64,000 bases of DNA from Erysipelotrichaceae bacterium (lineage in GTDB: Bacteria > Bacillota_I > Bacilli_A > Erysipelotrichales > Erysipelotrichaceae), in the NCBI GenBank assembly GCA_012513225.1, contig JAAZCQ010000025.1:1-64000 (forward strand), written 5' to 3'. Below, piece by piece: positions 28,340-36,964 of the stretch. The notes beneath the pieces were generated by a model. It was not told the origin of the DNA, did not search any database, and was given only the letters and a program-made list of their open reading frames with translations. Each line of letters begins with the position of its first letter. Within the stretch, counting starts at the first letter, position 1. Both the position numbers and the translations under genes were made by a program.

Positions 28340-30037
28340 TTATGCAATTATTTCTTTCATTACTTTTTTGTATTCTTCAGCTTTTTCTAAAGCATCAGCT
28401 GAATTACTACCTTTAACACAGTAGTACACTTTACATTTTGGTTCTGTTCCACTTGGTCTAACAGCAATCCAAGTTCCATCTTCCAAGAAATATTTTAATA
28501 CTTCAGATTTTGTAAATCCAACCAATGGTTTTACTTCACCATCTTCACTATACTCTAAGCTTCCGTAATCTTCCCATTTAATTACTTTAACACCATTAAT
28601 ATCAGTTAGCCTATCTTTTCTAAGATTTGCAAGTATACTTTGAATCTTTTTAGCTCCTTCTTCTCCAACAAGTGCAAGAGAAGTTTGAGTCTCAACATAA
28701 TATCCTAATTCATCATATAGACCGTTTAAAACATCAACTAACGTCTTATTTTGATGTTTATAATACGCACCAGCTTCTGCAAGCATTAAGCAAGCTTGAG
28801 GTGCATCTTTATCTCTAACAAAAGGCTTAATAAGTGAACCATAGCTTTCTTCATAACCAAATACATATTGTTTCTCATTTGTAACTTCATATTTAGCAAC
28901 TTTTTCACCAATAAATTTAAATCCAGTTAGAGTTTTTTCTGTTTCAACACCATATTTATCAGCGATCTTCTCTCCAAGATCTCCTGTAACAACAGTATTA
29001 AACATTACTGGATTTTCTGGCATTAAACCTTTATCTTTTAGTCTACTAAAAATATATTCAATTAAGACTGCACCAGATTGATTACCTGAGAGAATTATAA
29101 ATTCACCATCATGTTTAACTCCAACTCCCATTCTATCTGCATCTGGGTCACATACTAAAATAAGATCTGCGTTTTCTCTTTCAGCATATTCTTGAGCTAA
29201 GATATAAGCACCTGGCTCTTCTGGATTTGGAGTTGGTGTGTTAGGAAAATCAGGATCAAAACTACATTGTTCAATAACTGGAATACAATTATAACCAGCT
29301 CTTTTAAATACAGTTGTAACAGGAATATAAGATGTACCATGTTCAGGAGAAAACACAATCTTTACATTTGATTTATCTTGATCTTGTTCTAATTGAATGC
29401 TTAATACATTCTTATAGTACTCTTCATCAATTTCTTCCCCAATTATATGAATAAGCATTTCTTGTTCTTTCGTTGGATTTGCTTCTATTGCAAGCTCATC
29501 TTCAACTGCATTTACTCTATCAATTACTTGTTTAGCTAATGCAGGTACTAATTGACAACCTTTATCATCATAAAGTTTATAACCATTATATTCTTTAGGA
29601 TTATGAGATGCTGTCATCATAATTCCACCAAAGCAATTTAGATGCCTTACTGCAAATGATAACTCAGGAGTAGGCCTTAAGCTATCAAATACATAACTTG
29701 TAATATTATAAGTAGCTAGAAGTCTAGCACAGTCCATTGCAAACTCTTTGGACATGCGTCTATTATCAAAAGCTATTGCAACCCCTCTTTTACAAGCTTC
29801 ATCACCATTGCTAGCAATATATTGTGCAAATCCTGTATTTGCCTTACGAATAGTATGAATATTGATTCTATTTGTTCCAGCCCCTAAAATACCTCGCATT
29901 CCAGCAGTACCAAATTCTATATTTGTATAAAATGCGTCATTAATTTGTTTTTCATCCATCTTTTCAAGTTCTAATTTTAAAGATGGTTCGATGTTTGGAT
30001 GGTTTAACCATCTATTATATTTTTGTTTAATCTCCAT
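28340..30037 (-). CDS. pgm: phosphoglucomutase / phosphomannomutase
   Basis: The 565-residue alpha-D-phosphohexomutase has TASHNPKEYNGYK (phosphoserine), CDPDADRMGV (metal loop), GYEESYG (sugar loop) and RPSGTEPKCK (phosphate loop). It interconverts glucose-1- and glucose-6-phosphate and so links GlgP and GlgC to glycolysis. It follows ptsH across a strong terminator, with no obvious promoter between them. Confidence 0.95.
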   Translation of the reverse strand: MEIKQKYNRWLNHPNIEPSLKLELEKMDEKQINDAFYTNIEFGTAGMRGILGAGTNRINIHTIRKANTGFAQYIASNGDEACKRGVAIAFDNRRMSKEFAMDCARLLATYNITSYVFDSLRPTPELSFAVRHLNCFGGIMMTASHNPKEYNGYKLYDDKGCQLVPALAKQVIDRVNAVEDELAIEANPTKEQEMLIHIIGEEIDEEYYKNVLSIQLEQDQDKSNVKIVFSPEHGTSYIPVTTVFKRAGYNCIPVIEQCSFDPDFPNTPTPNPEEPGAYILAQEYAERENADLILVCDPDADRMGVGVKHDGEFIILSGNQSGAVLIEYIFSRLKDKGLMPENPVMFNTVVTGDLGEKIADKYGVETEKTLTGFKFIGEKVAKYEVTNEKQYVFGYEESYGSLIKPFVRDKDAPQACLMLAEAGAYYKHQNKTLVDVLNGLYDELGYYVETQTSLALVGEEGAKKIQSILANLRKDRLTDINGVKVIKWEDYGSLEYSEDGEVKPLVGFTKSEVLKYFLEDGTWIAVRPSGTEPKCKVYYCVKGSNSADALEKAEEYKKVMKEIIA

Positions 30038-30059
30038 AAAGTCACCCTTCTATTGTTGT

Positions 30060-30091
30060 AAAAAAAACAGGAAGATATCGGCACCTTCCTG
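30060..30091 (-). terminator. terminator after ptsH
   Basis: CAGGAAG (30068-30074) pairs with CTTCCTG (30085-30091); on the minus strand a run of eight T follows. It separates ptsH from pgm, whose ribosome site starts only about 15 bases later. Confidence 0.85.
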
Positions 30092-30107
30092 AAATGATTG
30101 TAACACT

Positions 30108-30374
30108 CTAAGCAATTACTTTTTGTGCACGTAGAACTTCTTCGATTGTTTTGATAGCTAATTCTTCATCATCACCTTCACAAGTTATTGTAACTTCTGA
30201 TTGAGTAGGGATTCCTAAAGACATAACTCCCATGATTGATTTCATGTTTACTGTACGACCTTTGTACGCTATCTTCACTTCACTCTTAAATTTACTTGCA
30301 GCATTTACAGCAACTGTAGCAGGACGTGCATGTAAACCAACGGGATCGATTACTAATACTGAAATTTGTTTCAT
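30108..30374 (-). CDS. ptsH: phosphocarrier protein HPr
   Basis: The 88-residue protein has the phospho-histidine site GLHARPA (His15) and the HPr-kinase site MKSIMGVMSLG (Ser46). It carries phosphate from enzyme I to PTS permeases, and as HPr-Ser-P it would act as the CcpA corepressor. ptsI is not adjacent, so ptsH is monocistronic or reads into pgm. A cre-like site overlaps its own promoter. Confidence 0.97.
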   Translation of the reverse strand: MKQISVLVIDPVGLHARPATVAVNAASKFKSEVKIAYKGRTVNMKSIMGVMSLGIPTQSEVTITCEGDDEELAIKTIEEVLRAQKVIA

Positions 30375-30404
30375 TAAAGATTTTCCTCCTGATATTATAA
30401 AGAT

Positions 30405-30441
30405 ATTTTACCTTATTAATTGTGAAATGTAAACGGTTAAA
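30405..30441 (-). promoter_or_regulatory. ptsH promoter with overlapping cre-like site
   Basis: On the minus strand TTTACA (30433-30428), 17 bases, and TAAAAT (30410-30405) form a promoter. A cre-like sequence, TGTAAACGGTTAAA read on the plus strand at 30428-30441, overlaps the -35 and differs from the CcpA consensus at one conserved position. CcpA with HPr-Ser-P could therefore repress ptsH. This is a prediction from motif match only. Confidence 0.55.
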
Positions 30442-30467
30442 CTAACTTAATTAGATTACTACACTTT

Positions 30468-31313
30468 TTAAAAACCCTCAATTTTGTTTTCTTTTAAAAA
30501 TGTTCCACTTCTTAGTTCTCTAAAAGCTTCTTGTAATTCTTCTTGAGTATTCATTACTATAGGGCCACCCCATGCAATTGGCTCATCAAGTCTATCACTA
30601 GATATAAATAATACTTCTAAATCTTCATCTAAAGATTCAATTTCAATATACTCACCTTGGGTAAGTTTAACTGCTGTTTTTTCTTTAATTATTTCATTTT
30701 GTATTTTTGCATCACCTAGTAACATGAATAACATTATTGATTTATTAATATGAGTTTCAATTTTAAATTTACTATTTGGTTTAAGTCTAATATCATAATA
30801 ATCTAATGGAAGATATTTGCTTTGATACCCTATATATTCTTTATATTGACCACTTAATAACCTTAATTCTCCATTAGGTATTTCTATAACTTGAATTTCA
30901 TCTTTCTTTATAGCTTTATATTCAGGCTTAACCATTTTGTATTTCTTTGGCAAATTTAGCCATAATTGAACACCTAGCATTCTTTTTGAAGCAGGTAATA
31001 ATTCCTCATGCATAATTCCAGAACCAGCACTCATCCATTGAACTTCACCATCACTAATTCCATCCTCATTACCAATGCTATCTTTATGAACCATGTTACC
31101 TAATACTATCCAACTAATTGTCTCTATTCCTCTATGTGGATGCATTGGAAACCCCGCAGTATAATCATCTGGGTTTTCACTATCAAAAGAATCAAGCATT
31201 AAAATAGGATCATAGGCATCTGTAGTTTGATTTCCTAAAACTCTAACAAGTTTTACACCAGCACCATCAACTGCATTAAAACCTCTTACTGTATTTAATA
31301 TTTTTCTTTCCAT
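30468..31313 (-). CDS. pirin family protein
   Basis: The 281-residue bicupin has the pirin metal-site motifs FPMHPHRGIETISWIVLG and GIMHEELLP, and the C-terminal half ends GPIVMNTQEELQEAFRELRSG. Bacterial pirins include quercetin dioxygenase-like proteins and modulators of metabolic enzymes; the role here is not defined. It lies 10 bases after rlmH at the end of the walJ-htrA-rlmH run. Confidence 0.92.
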   Translation of the reverse strand: MERKILNTVRGFNAVDGAGVKLVRVLGNQTTDAYDPILMLDSFDSENPDDYTAGFPMHPHRGIETISWIVLGNMVHKDSIGNEDGISDGEVQWMSAGSGIMHEELLPASKRMLGVQLWLNLPKKYKMVKPEYKAIKKDEIQVIEIPNGELRLLSGQYKEYIGYQSKYLPLDYYDIRLKPNSKFKIETHINKSIMLFMLLGDAKIQNEIIKEKTAVKLTQGEYIEIESLDEDLEVLFISSDRLDEPIAWGGPIVMNTQEELQEAFRELRSGTFLKENKIEGF

Positions 31314-31323
31314 GTCTGCTCCT

Positions 31324-31800
31324 TTATTTATGATATGGAAGATTATTAATTATGGAAAAGGCTCTATATATTTGTTCAACTAATAAAAGCCTTACTATTT
31401 GATGAGGAAATGTTACACTAGATAACTTCCATCTTATATTTGCTCTATCAATTATATCTTTAGACAAACCTAGAGAACCACCAATCACAAATACCAATTT
31501 ACTACTTTTATAAGTCATAGCTTCATCAATACTTTTCGCAAATTTAAATGAATCCATATCATTTCCATTTAAGTCTAACACATAAACAAATTCATCATCA
31601 TTTATATGCTTTAGCACTTTTAAACCTTCAATATTTTTAACTTGTTCATTAAGAGATTCATTTTCTTTTTTAAAATTAGGTTCATCACTAACTTCAATTA
31701 CTTTAACAGTATTAAACATATTAATTCTTTTTATGTAATCATTAATAAGATTATTTAGATTTTTTTCTTTTATTTTACCAACACAAATAATTTTAATCAT
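31324..31800 (-). CDS. rlmH: 23S rRNA (pseudouridine1915-N3)-methyltransferase RlmH
   Basis: The 158-residue SPOUT protein has the trefoil-knot segment FVIGGSLGLSKDII and the diagnostic C-terminus SVTFPHQIVRLLLVEQIYRA...LPYHK. It methylates pseudouridine 1915 in helix 69 of 23S rRNA. It overlaps htrA by 4 bases (ATGA). Confidence 0.97.
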   Translation of the reverse strand: MIKIICVGKIKEKNLNNLINDYIKRINMFNTVKVIEVSDEPNFKKENESLNEQVKNIEGLKVLKHINDDEFVYVLDLNGNDMDSFKFAKSIDEAMTYKSSKLVFVIGGSLGLSKDIIDRANIRWKLSSVTFPHQIVRLLLVEQIYRAFSIINNLPYHK

Positions 31801-32870
31801 TGTAAATTCACATCAACACTATAGATTTCATTATTTCTCATATAAGTAATATTTACAATATCACCAACATTTAAATTGTAAATAATCTTATTATATTCTT
31901 TTTCATTTTTTACTAACACATCATCTATCTCAAGAATAATATCACTATTTCTAATGCCAGAAAAATAGGCTGGACTATCCACCAATACTTCCTCAACAAA
32001 TATTCCTTCTGTAACATCTAAAGGAATATTATAAAAACTTTTTTGATAAACAGTCATCTTTGAAATATCTTTAAACTTTATTCCTATATAAGGTCTTATT
32101 ATTTCATTAAATTCAATTAGTTTTTCAACTATAGGTACAAATTCATTACTTCCAATCGCAAAATTAATTCCATTATATTTATTATTAGAAATACTCATTG
32201 AATTAATACCAATTAATTCACCATTAAGGTTAATTAAAGGCCCACCACTATTTCCAGGGTTTATTGAAGCATCTGTTTGAATAACACTTATTTCCCAATC
32301 TATATTACCATCATTATTATGATCAAGACCTATATTTCTATCTATTCCTGAAATAATACCAAAGCTAACAGACCCTTGAAAATCCAATCCATAAGGAGAT
32401 CCAATTGCTAAAACATATTCTCCTTTATTAATATTACTTGAATCACCTATTGTAAAAACCTCTACACTAAACTCTGGTTTAGTAAGTAAAACTGCAATAT
32501 CACTTAAAGAATCTTTGCCTACAATAGAAGCATCAATTGTTTGACCATTAGCAAAAATAACATCTACTTCATCTCCATTAGAAATTACATGTTCATTAGT
32601 GACAATATAAACACCATTTTCATCCTGCTTATAAATAACTCCACTACCACTACTATAGACATTACCATCTTTATTTGTAATAACAGATACTACTTTAGGC
32701 TCATTTTGAGTTACTAAATCTGTAATGTCAGTAAGTACACTGTTTAAAACTGTAACATTAGATTGTGTTTTATTAGAATCTACATTTGTTTTTAACTCTA
32801 AAAACTCATAAGTTATAAATCCATTCCATATTAGTAAAAGACAAACTAGAGCAATTATCCACTTTTTCAT
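31797..32870 (-). CDS. htrA: HtrA/DegP-like membrane-anchored serine protease
   Basis: The 357-residue protein has an N-terminal membrane anchor (about 4-22), a trypsin-like domain with the triad His94 (TNEHVIS), Asp124 (SLSDIAVL) and Ser208 (NPGNSGGPL), and a C-terminal PDZ domain. It degrades or refolds misfolded exported proteins. The start at 32870 is firm because GGAGG lies 8 bases before it, although the gene then overlaps the end of walJ by 65 bases. In Bacillus an htrA paralogue also follows walJ. Confidence 0.94.
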   Translation of the reverse strand: MKKWIIALVCLLLIWNGFITYEFLELKTNVDSNKTQSNVTVLNSVLTDITDLVTQNEPKVVSVITNKDGNVYSSGSGVIYKQDENGVYIVTNEHVISNGDEVDVIFANGQTIDASIVGKDSLSDIAVLLTKPEFSVEVFTIGDSSNINKGEYVLAIGSPYGLDFQGSVSFGIISGIDRNIGLDHNNDGNIDWEISVIQTDASINPGNSGGPLINLNGELIGINSMSISNNKYNGINFAIGSNEFVPIVEKLIEFNEIIRPYIGIKFKDISKMTVYQKSFYNIPLDVTEGIFVEEVLVDSPAYFSGIRNSDIILEIDDVLVKNEKEYNKIIYNLNVGDIVNITYMRNNEIYSVDVNLQ

Positions 32871-33621
32871 AACGTAAACCTCCAGAGACTATTTCAAATT
32901 GTTGAGCAGCAACCATTCTAAGGTTTTTATTTAAGTCTTCTTTTTTAGTTTTTAATAAATGATTAACATTAACACTTAATGCTTTTTCATATGTATTAGC
33001 ATCTTGTGATATATGTGCTAATATTATTTCTTTAGTATTAGATGTAACAATAGCTTCTAAAGTATATGCACAATCTTCATTGTTTAAATGTCCATAATCA
33101 GAAGAAATCCTAGACTTAATAAAATAAGGTCTATTACATTTCATAAGCATTTCTGTATCATGATTACTTTCAATAATAATATAATCAGCATCATACAATA
33201 AACTTATATGAGAGGTATTAATATATCCTGTATCAGTTATATAAACAAGTTTTTCATTATAAGTTTGAAAAACAAACCCAACAGTTCTTTCTGCATCATG
33301 AGATAAAGGTATTGTAGTTACCTTCATATTATCTACAGAAAAAAAGGTTGATGGGTTTATTATCTTTGCATCTTCCCTATTTTTAAGTGCGACAGGTGAA
33401 TAAACAAGTGAATTAGAAAAAAGCTTTAATTGACTAATATGATCAGTATGATCATGAGAAATCAATAAAAGATCAACATCATTAAAAGATAATCCTAGTC
33501 TTTCAAAGCTAGAAACAAGATATTTTTTTGTGCTACCACAATCAATTACTATTGTTCTATTTCCCTCTTGTAAAACAAAACAATTTCCTTTTGAGCCACT
33601 TGCAATTAAATGAAATTTCAT
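32806..33621 (-). CDS. walJ: WalJ/YycJ-type metallo-beta-lactamase-fold hydrolase
   Basis: The 271-residue protein has the family motif ISHDHTDHISQL, then ITDTGYI and NHDTEMLM and SSDYGHLNNED, matching the YycJ/WalJ group of the MBL superfamily, which has been linked to cell-wall metabolism and DNA repair. It starts within a few bases of the upstream M23 gene end and its last 65 bases overlap htrA in another frame. The WalRK two-component genes that normally precede it are absent. Confidence 0.92.
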   Translation of the reverse strand: MKFHLIASGSKGNCFVLQEGNRTIVIDCGSTKKYLVSSFERLGLSFNDVDLLLISHDHTDHISQLKLFSNSLVYSPVALKNREDAKIINPSTFFSVDNMKVTTIPLSHDAERTVGFVFQTYNEKLVYITDTGYINTSHISLLYDADYIIIESNHDTEMLMKCNRPYFIKSRISSDYGHLNNEDCAYTLEAIVTSNTKEIILAHISQDANTYEKALSVNVNHLLKTKKEDLNKNLRMVAAQQFEIVSGGLRYEKVDNCSSLSFTNMEWIYNL

Positions 33622-33624
33622 AAT

Positions 33625-35136
33625 TTAACACGGAAGGAATCCATCACATGGATCTCTTCTTTCTCCATTATAAATGATAAAGAAATGAACATGCGGTCCT
33701 GTAGCATAGCCTGTTTTTCCAATTTGTCCAATTACGTCTCCCTTATCTACAACATCACCAACACTTAAAGGTGATGGAACATTCATATGACCATAGTAAG
33801 TCTCATATCCATTTCCATGATCAATAATAATATAGTTACCATTAATTCCAGTATAACCAATTTCTTCTACTTTACCTCTATCTGCAGCATATAATGAACC
33901 ATACCTATCATAAGCATTTTTAATATCTATTGCTCTATGATTAAAATAACAGCCCCATCTACATGTTATTACAGGATTGTCAACCGGCCATCTAAATGTA
34001 CCAGTACCTATACCAGGTATAACTAAAGTTCCAACTTTTATAATCTCTTGTATTGGTTGTACAGTAATTACACTAGAAACTTCAATACCCTTTATTAACA
34101 CACCATTTATCCATGTTTCATCATATAAAACATTTTTACTTCCTGGCTCTTCAGCCTGAATTGTCTCAGTTACACCCTGTTTTACAGTAGGATCTTCAAC
34201 TAGCATAGCAGCTTCAGGATAAACTTCTTCCTTTTTAACACTTTCTTTGTTCACTACTATATCAATAGGAGATGTAAAATAAGTAACATTCAAAATAGTT
34301 CCCGCTTCTAAAACTTGCTCAGTACTTTTAATAATATCACTATTTATATTCATAATTTGTTCAGCACTTAATCCAAAGTTTTTAGCTCCAACTCCTTCTA
34401 CAGTATCGTATTGTTTTACCGTATAGTAATGTCTCTCTTCATTATCTCCATATTTTAACCAATCTAAAACTTCATCAACACTAGTCATTATATTACTAGA
34501 TGAAGTATATGCTTTTTTATTTGATATACCTTCTAATATTTCAAGTCCCACTGATCTAGAACCATATCCACTAATAGGAAGTGTTTCCTGTTTACTTTGT
34601 AATCTTCTTAAAGAATCCTCATCTATGAAATACATTAAATATTTATTAAGTGCTTGATCGAATAAATCTAAATCAGTTACATATATAAGTGCATATACAC
34701 CTTCTTTATTTGAAAACTCTATTGCTGTTGTCTCTAACGTAAATAAATTCTTTTCTTTTATGTATCCAAAAATATCATCATCTATATTTTCATAAGAATA
34801 ATAACTTAACTCTTGTGTTTTATATACATCTTGTCCAATATCCATCCTTGTATTTGGATAATCTTTCTCATATCCTTTTTTGTATTCATCAACTAAAAGA
34901 CTATCAAAGTAATACTCATCACTTAATACCCCTAATAGTTTTCCTGACACATAAATTTTAGTAATGCTTTTTGCGTCATCATTAACTCTTAATATTTTTT
35001 GGGCCAATATTTGAGAATCTGTATTTACTAATGCATCTACAGTATTTGTTTTTCCTTCTAGATTATAATTACTAAAAACAATCCCAAAAACTATAGCTAA
35101 TATTAAAGATAAAATAACTGGTAAATGTTTTTTCAT
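33625..35136 (-). CDS. exported M23 peptidase with LysM-like and G5-like regions
   Basis: I place the start at the ATG at 35136 (MKKHLPVIL), two bases past the dnaB stop, because a signal/anchor sequence begins there; this gives 503 residues. A long N-terminal region is followed by a LysM-like segment (YYTVKQYDTVEGVGAKNFGL), a G5-like segment (ETIQAEEPGSKNVLYDETWING) and a C-terminal M23 domain with HRAID and GPHVHFF metal motifs. It should cleave peptidoglycan peptides outside the cell. Four cysteines lie in two close pairs (TCRWGC and PCDGFLPC), suggesting disulfides. It occupies the place of walRKHI between dnaB and walJ. Confidence 0.88.
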   Translation of the reverse strand: MKKHLPVILSLILAIVFGIVFSNYNLEGKTNTVDALVNTDSQILAQKILRVNDDAKSITKIYVSGKLLGVLSDEYYFDSLLVDEYKKGYEKDYPNTRMDIGQDVYKTQELSYYSYENIDDDIFGYIKEKNLFTLETTAIEFSNKEGVYALIYVTDLDLFDQALNKYLMYFIDEDSLRRLQSKQETLPISGYGSRSVGLEILEGISNKKAYTSSSNIMTSVDEVLDWLKYGDNEERHYYTVKQYDTVEGVGAKNFGLSAEQIMNINSDIIKSTEQVLEAGTILNVTYFTSPIDIVVNKESVKKEEVYPEAAMLVEDPTVKQGVTETIQAEEPGSKNVLYDETWINGVLIKGIEVSSVITVQPIQEIIKVGTLVIPGIGTGTFRWPVDNPVITCRWGCYFNHRAIDIKNAYDRYGSLYAADRGKVEEIGYTGINGNYIIIDHGNGYETYYGHMNVPSPLSVGDVVDKGDVIGQIGKTGYATGPHVHFFIIYNGERRDPCDGFLPC

Positions 35137-35137
35137 A

Positions 35138-36514
35138 TTAATCTTCTTTTCTATAACTTTCACTATCTGAAGTATAAATAGCACTGGTCGCAGGTTGGAA
35201 TGCAAACCTTATTACCTTTGTAGCACCATTTCTATGCTTTGCAATATCAACATCTAGTGGTTGTACTTCCATAGGATCTTCTTTTCCCTCGATTTCTCCA
35301 TCTTCTTTTTTATAGTACTTTTCTCTAAATAATAACATAACAATATCAGCATCTTGCTCAATTGAACCTGATTCTCTAAGATCAGAAATCATTGGCTTTT
35401 TATCACTTCTAGATTCAACACCTCTACTTAATTGAGAAAGAGCTATTACAGGAACTTTCAACTCTCTAGCTAGAGCTTTTAAGTTTCTTGAAATTTCTGA
35501 AACTTCTTGTTGTCTATTTTCTTTAGATGATCCTGAACCTGAACCACTCAATAATTGAATATAATCAATCATTATAGCAGATAATCCTTTTTCAGTTTGT
35601 AGTTTTCTACATTTTGAAAAGATTTCTGAAACTTTAATAATAGGTGAATCATCAATATAAATATTAGTATTCTTTAATTCTTGTGCAGCCTCACTTAATT
35701 TGCTCCATTCAGTATTACTTAAAGAACCTGTAGCAATCTTACCACCAGAAACTGTAGATTTTGATGCCAACATACGTTGTATTAAATGCTCAGCAGGCAT
35801 CTCTAAAGAAAATATAGCGACAGCTTGATCATTTTGATACTGTGCAATTTTAGTCATCAAATTTAGAGCAACTGCAGTTTTTCCCATTGCAGGTCTAGCG
35901 GCAAGTATTATTAAATCACCTCTTTGAAAACCATGCGTAACATTATCTAAATCAGTAAAACCTGTTTTAATTCCTGTGACATTACTTCTATTGTCCGCTC
36001 TTTTTTTAATTGTTTCTATTACTTCACCTACTAAAGTAGAAGAAGAACGAAACTCTGTAGCACGTCTATTTCTTGAAACATCTAACACTAATTTTTCAGC
36101 AGTATCTAAATAATCATCTATATCAGTTTGACCATCCATACCACTATCAATAATTATATTACATGCATCAATCATGTTTCTCATAAAAGCCTTATTTTGA
36201 ATAAGTTCAACATAAGTTTTTGTATTATAGCTTGATACTGCTGTATCACTTAAATTCATTAAATAGTCTAAGCCACCAACCAATGTCAATAAATTTAAAT
36301 CATTTAATCTAGTACTTACAGTAGTTATGTCTATCGGTTTTCCTTCATTATATAAGTCAGTTACTATATTATATATTTTTTGGTGAGAATCAAGGAAAAA
36401 ATAATCAGATATCATACCTGATTCGATAGAGATCCTTGCAGCATTTGGATATACCATAATTGTACCCAAAAGGCTTTGTTCTGCGTCTATTGCGTTTGGT
36501 AAAGTCTTAGACAT
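35138..36514 (-). CDS. dnaB: replicative DNA helicase DnaB
   Basis: The 458-residue protein has the N-terminal DnaB domain (EQSLLGTIMVYPNA), a linker, and a RecA-like domain with AARPAMGKTAVALN (Walker A), MIDYIQLLSG (Walker B) and the C-terminal KHRNGATKVIRFAFQP. It unwinds DNA at the replication fork (DnaC in Bacillus naming). It starts 3 bases after rplI in the conserved rpsF-ssb-rpsR-yybS-gdpP-rplI-dnaB order. Confidence 0.97.
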   Translation of the reverse strand: MSKTLPNAIDAEQSLLGTIMVYPNAARISIESGMISDYFFLDSHQKIYNIVTDLYNEGKPIDITTVSTRLNDLNLLTLVGGLDYLMNLSDTAVSSYNTKTYVELIQNKAFMRNMIDACNIIIDSGMDGQTDIDDYLDTAEKLVLDVSRNRRATEFRSSSTLVGEVIETIKKRADNRSNVTGIKTGFTDLDNVTHGFQRGDLIILAARPAMGKTAVALNLMTKIAQYQNDQAVAIFSLEMPAEHLIQRMLASKSTVSGGKIATGSLSNTEWSKLSEAAQELKNTNIYIDDSPIIKVSEIFSKCRKLQTEKGLSAIMIDYIQLLSGSGSGSSKENRQQEVSEISRNLKALARELKVPVIALSQLSRGVESRSDKKPMISDLRESGSIEQDADIVMLLFREKYYKKEDGEIEGKEDPMEVQPLDVDIAKHRNGATKVIRFAFQPATSAIYTSDSESYRKED

Positions 36515-36517
36515 ATT

Positions 36518-36964
36518 TTATTCCATTTCACTTAAATGACACTTTATATTTCCAACAACACCCTTATATAACTCAACTTTTACTATTGTTGTGCCTAATA
36601 CATTAATAGGGGTAGTATCAATAAACTTTCTTTTATCTACTTTTATTCCCATTTTACTTAGTTCTTCTACGATTTGTTTTGTTGAAATTGAACCAAATAC
36701 TTTTCCTTCTTTTCCTGATCTAACTTTAAATTCTACAACTAAATTTTCAAGTTTGTTTTTAAGATTTTCAGCTTCTTTTTTTAATTCAGCTTGGTTTTCT
36801 GCTTCCTCACCTTTTTGAATTTCTAATATTTTTTTAGATGTAGTAGTCTCTTGTACAGCATAACCTTTAGCAATTAAAAAGTTTCTTGCATATCCATCTG
36901 CAACTTCAACAACATCACCTTTTTTACCAACTTTTTTTACATCATTTAACAATATTACTTTCAT
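36518..36964 (-). CDS. rplI: 50S ribosomal protein L9
   Basis: The 148-residue protein begins MKVILLNDVKKVGKKGDVVEVADGYARNFL, the L9 signature, with the long central helix and C-terminal RNA-binding domain. GGAGG lies inside the end of gdpP, and the gene overlaps gdpP by 23 bases. Confidence 0.97.
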   Translation of the reverse strand: MKVILLNDVKKVGKKGDVVEVADGYARNFLIAKGYAVQETTTSKKILEIQKGEEAENQAELKKEAENLKNKLENLVVEFKVRSGKEGKVFGSISTKQIVEELSKMGIKVDKRKFIDTTPINVLGTTIVKVELYKGVVGNIKCHLSEME

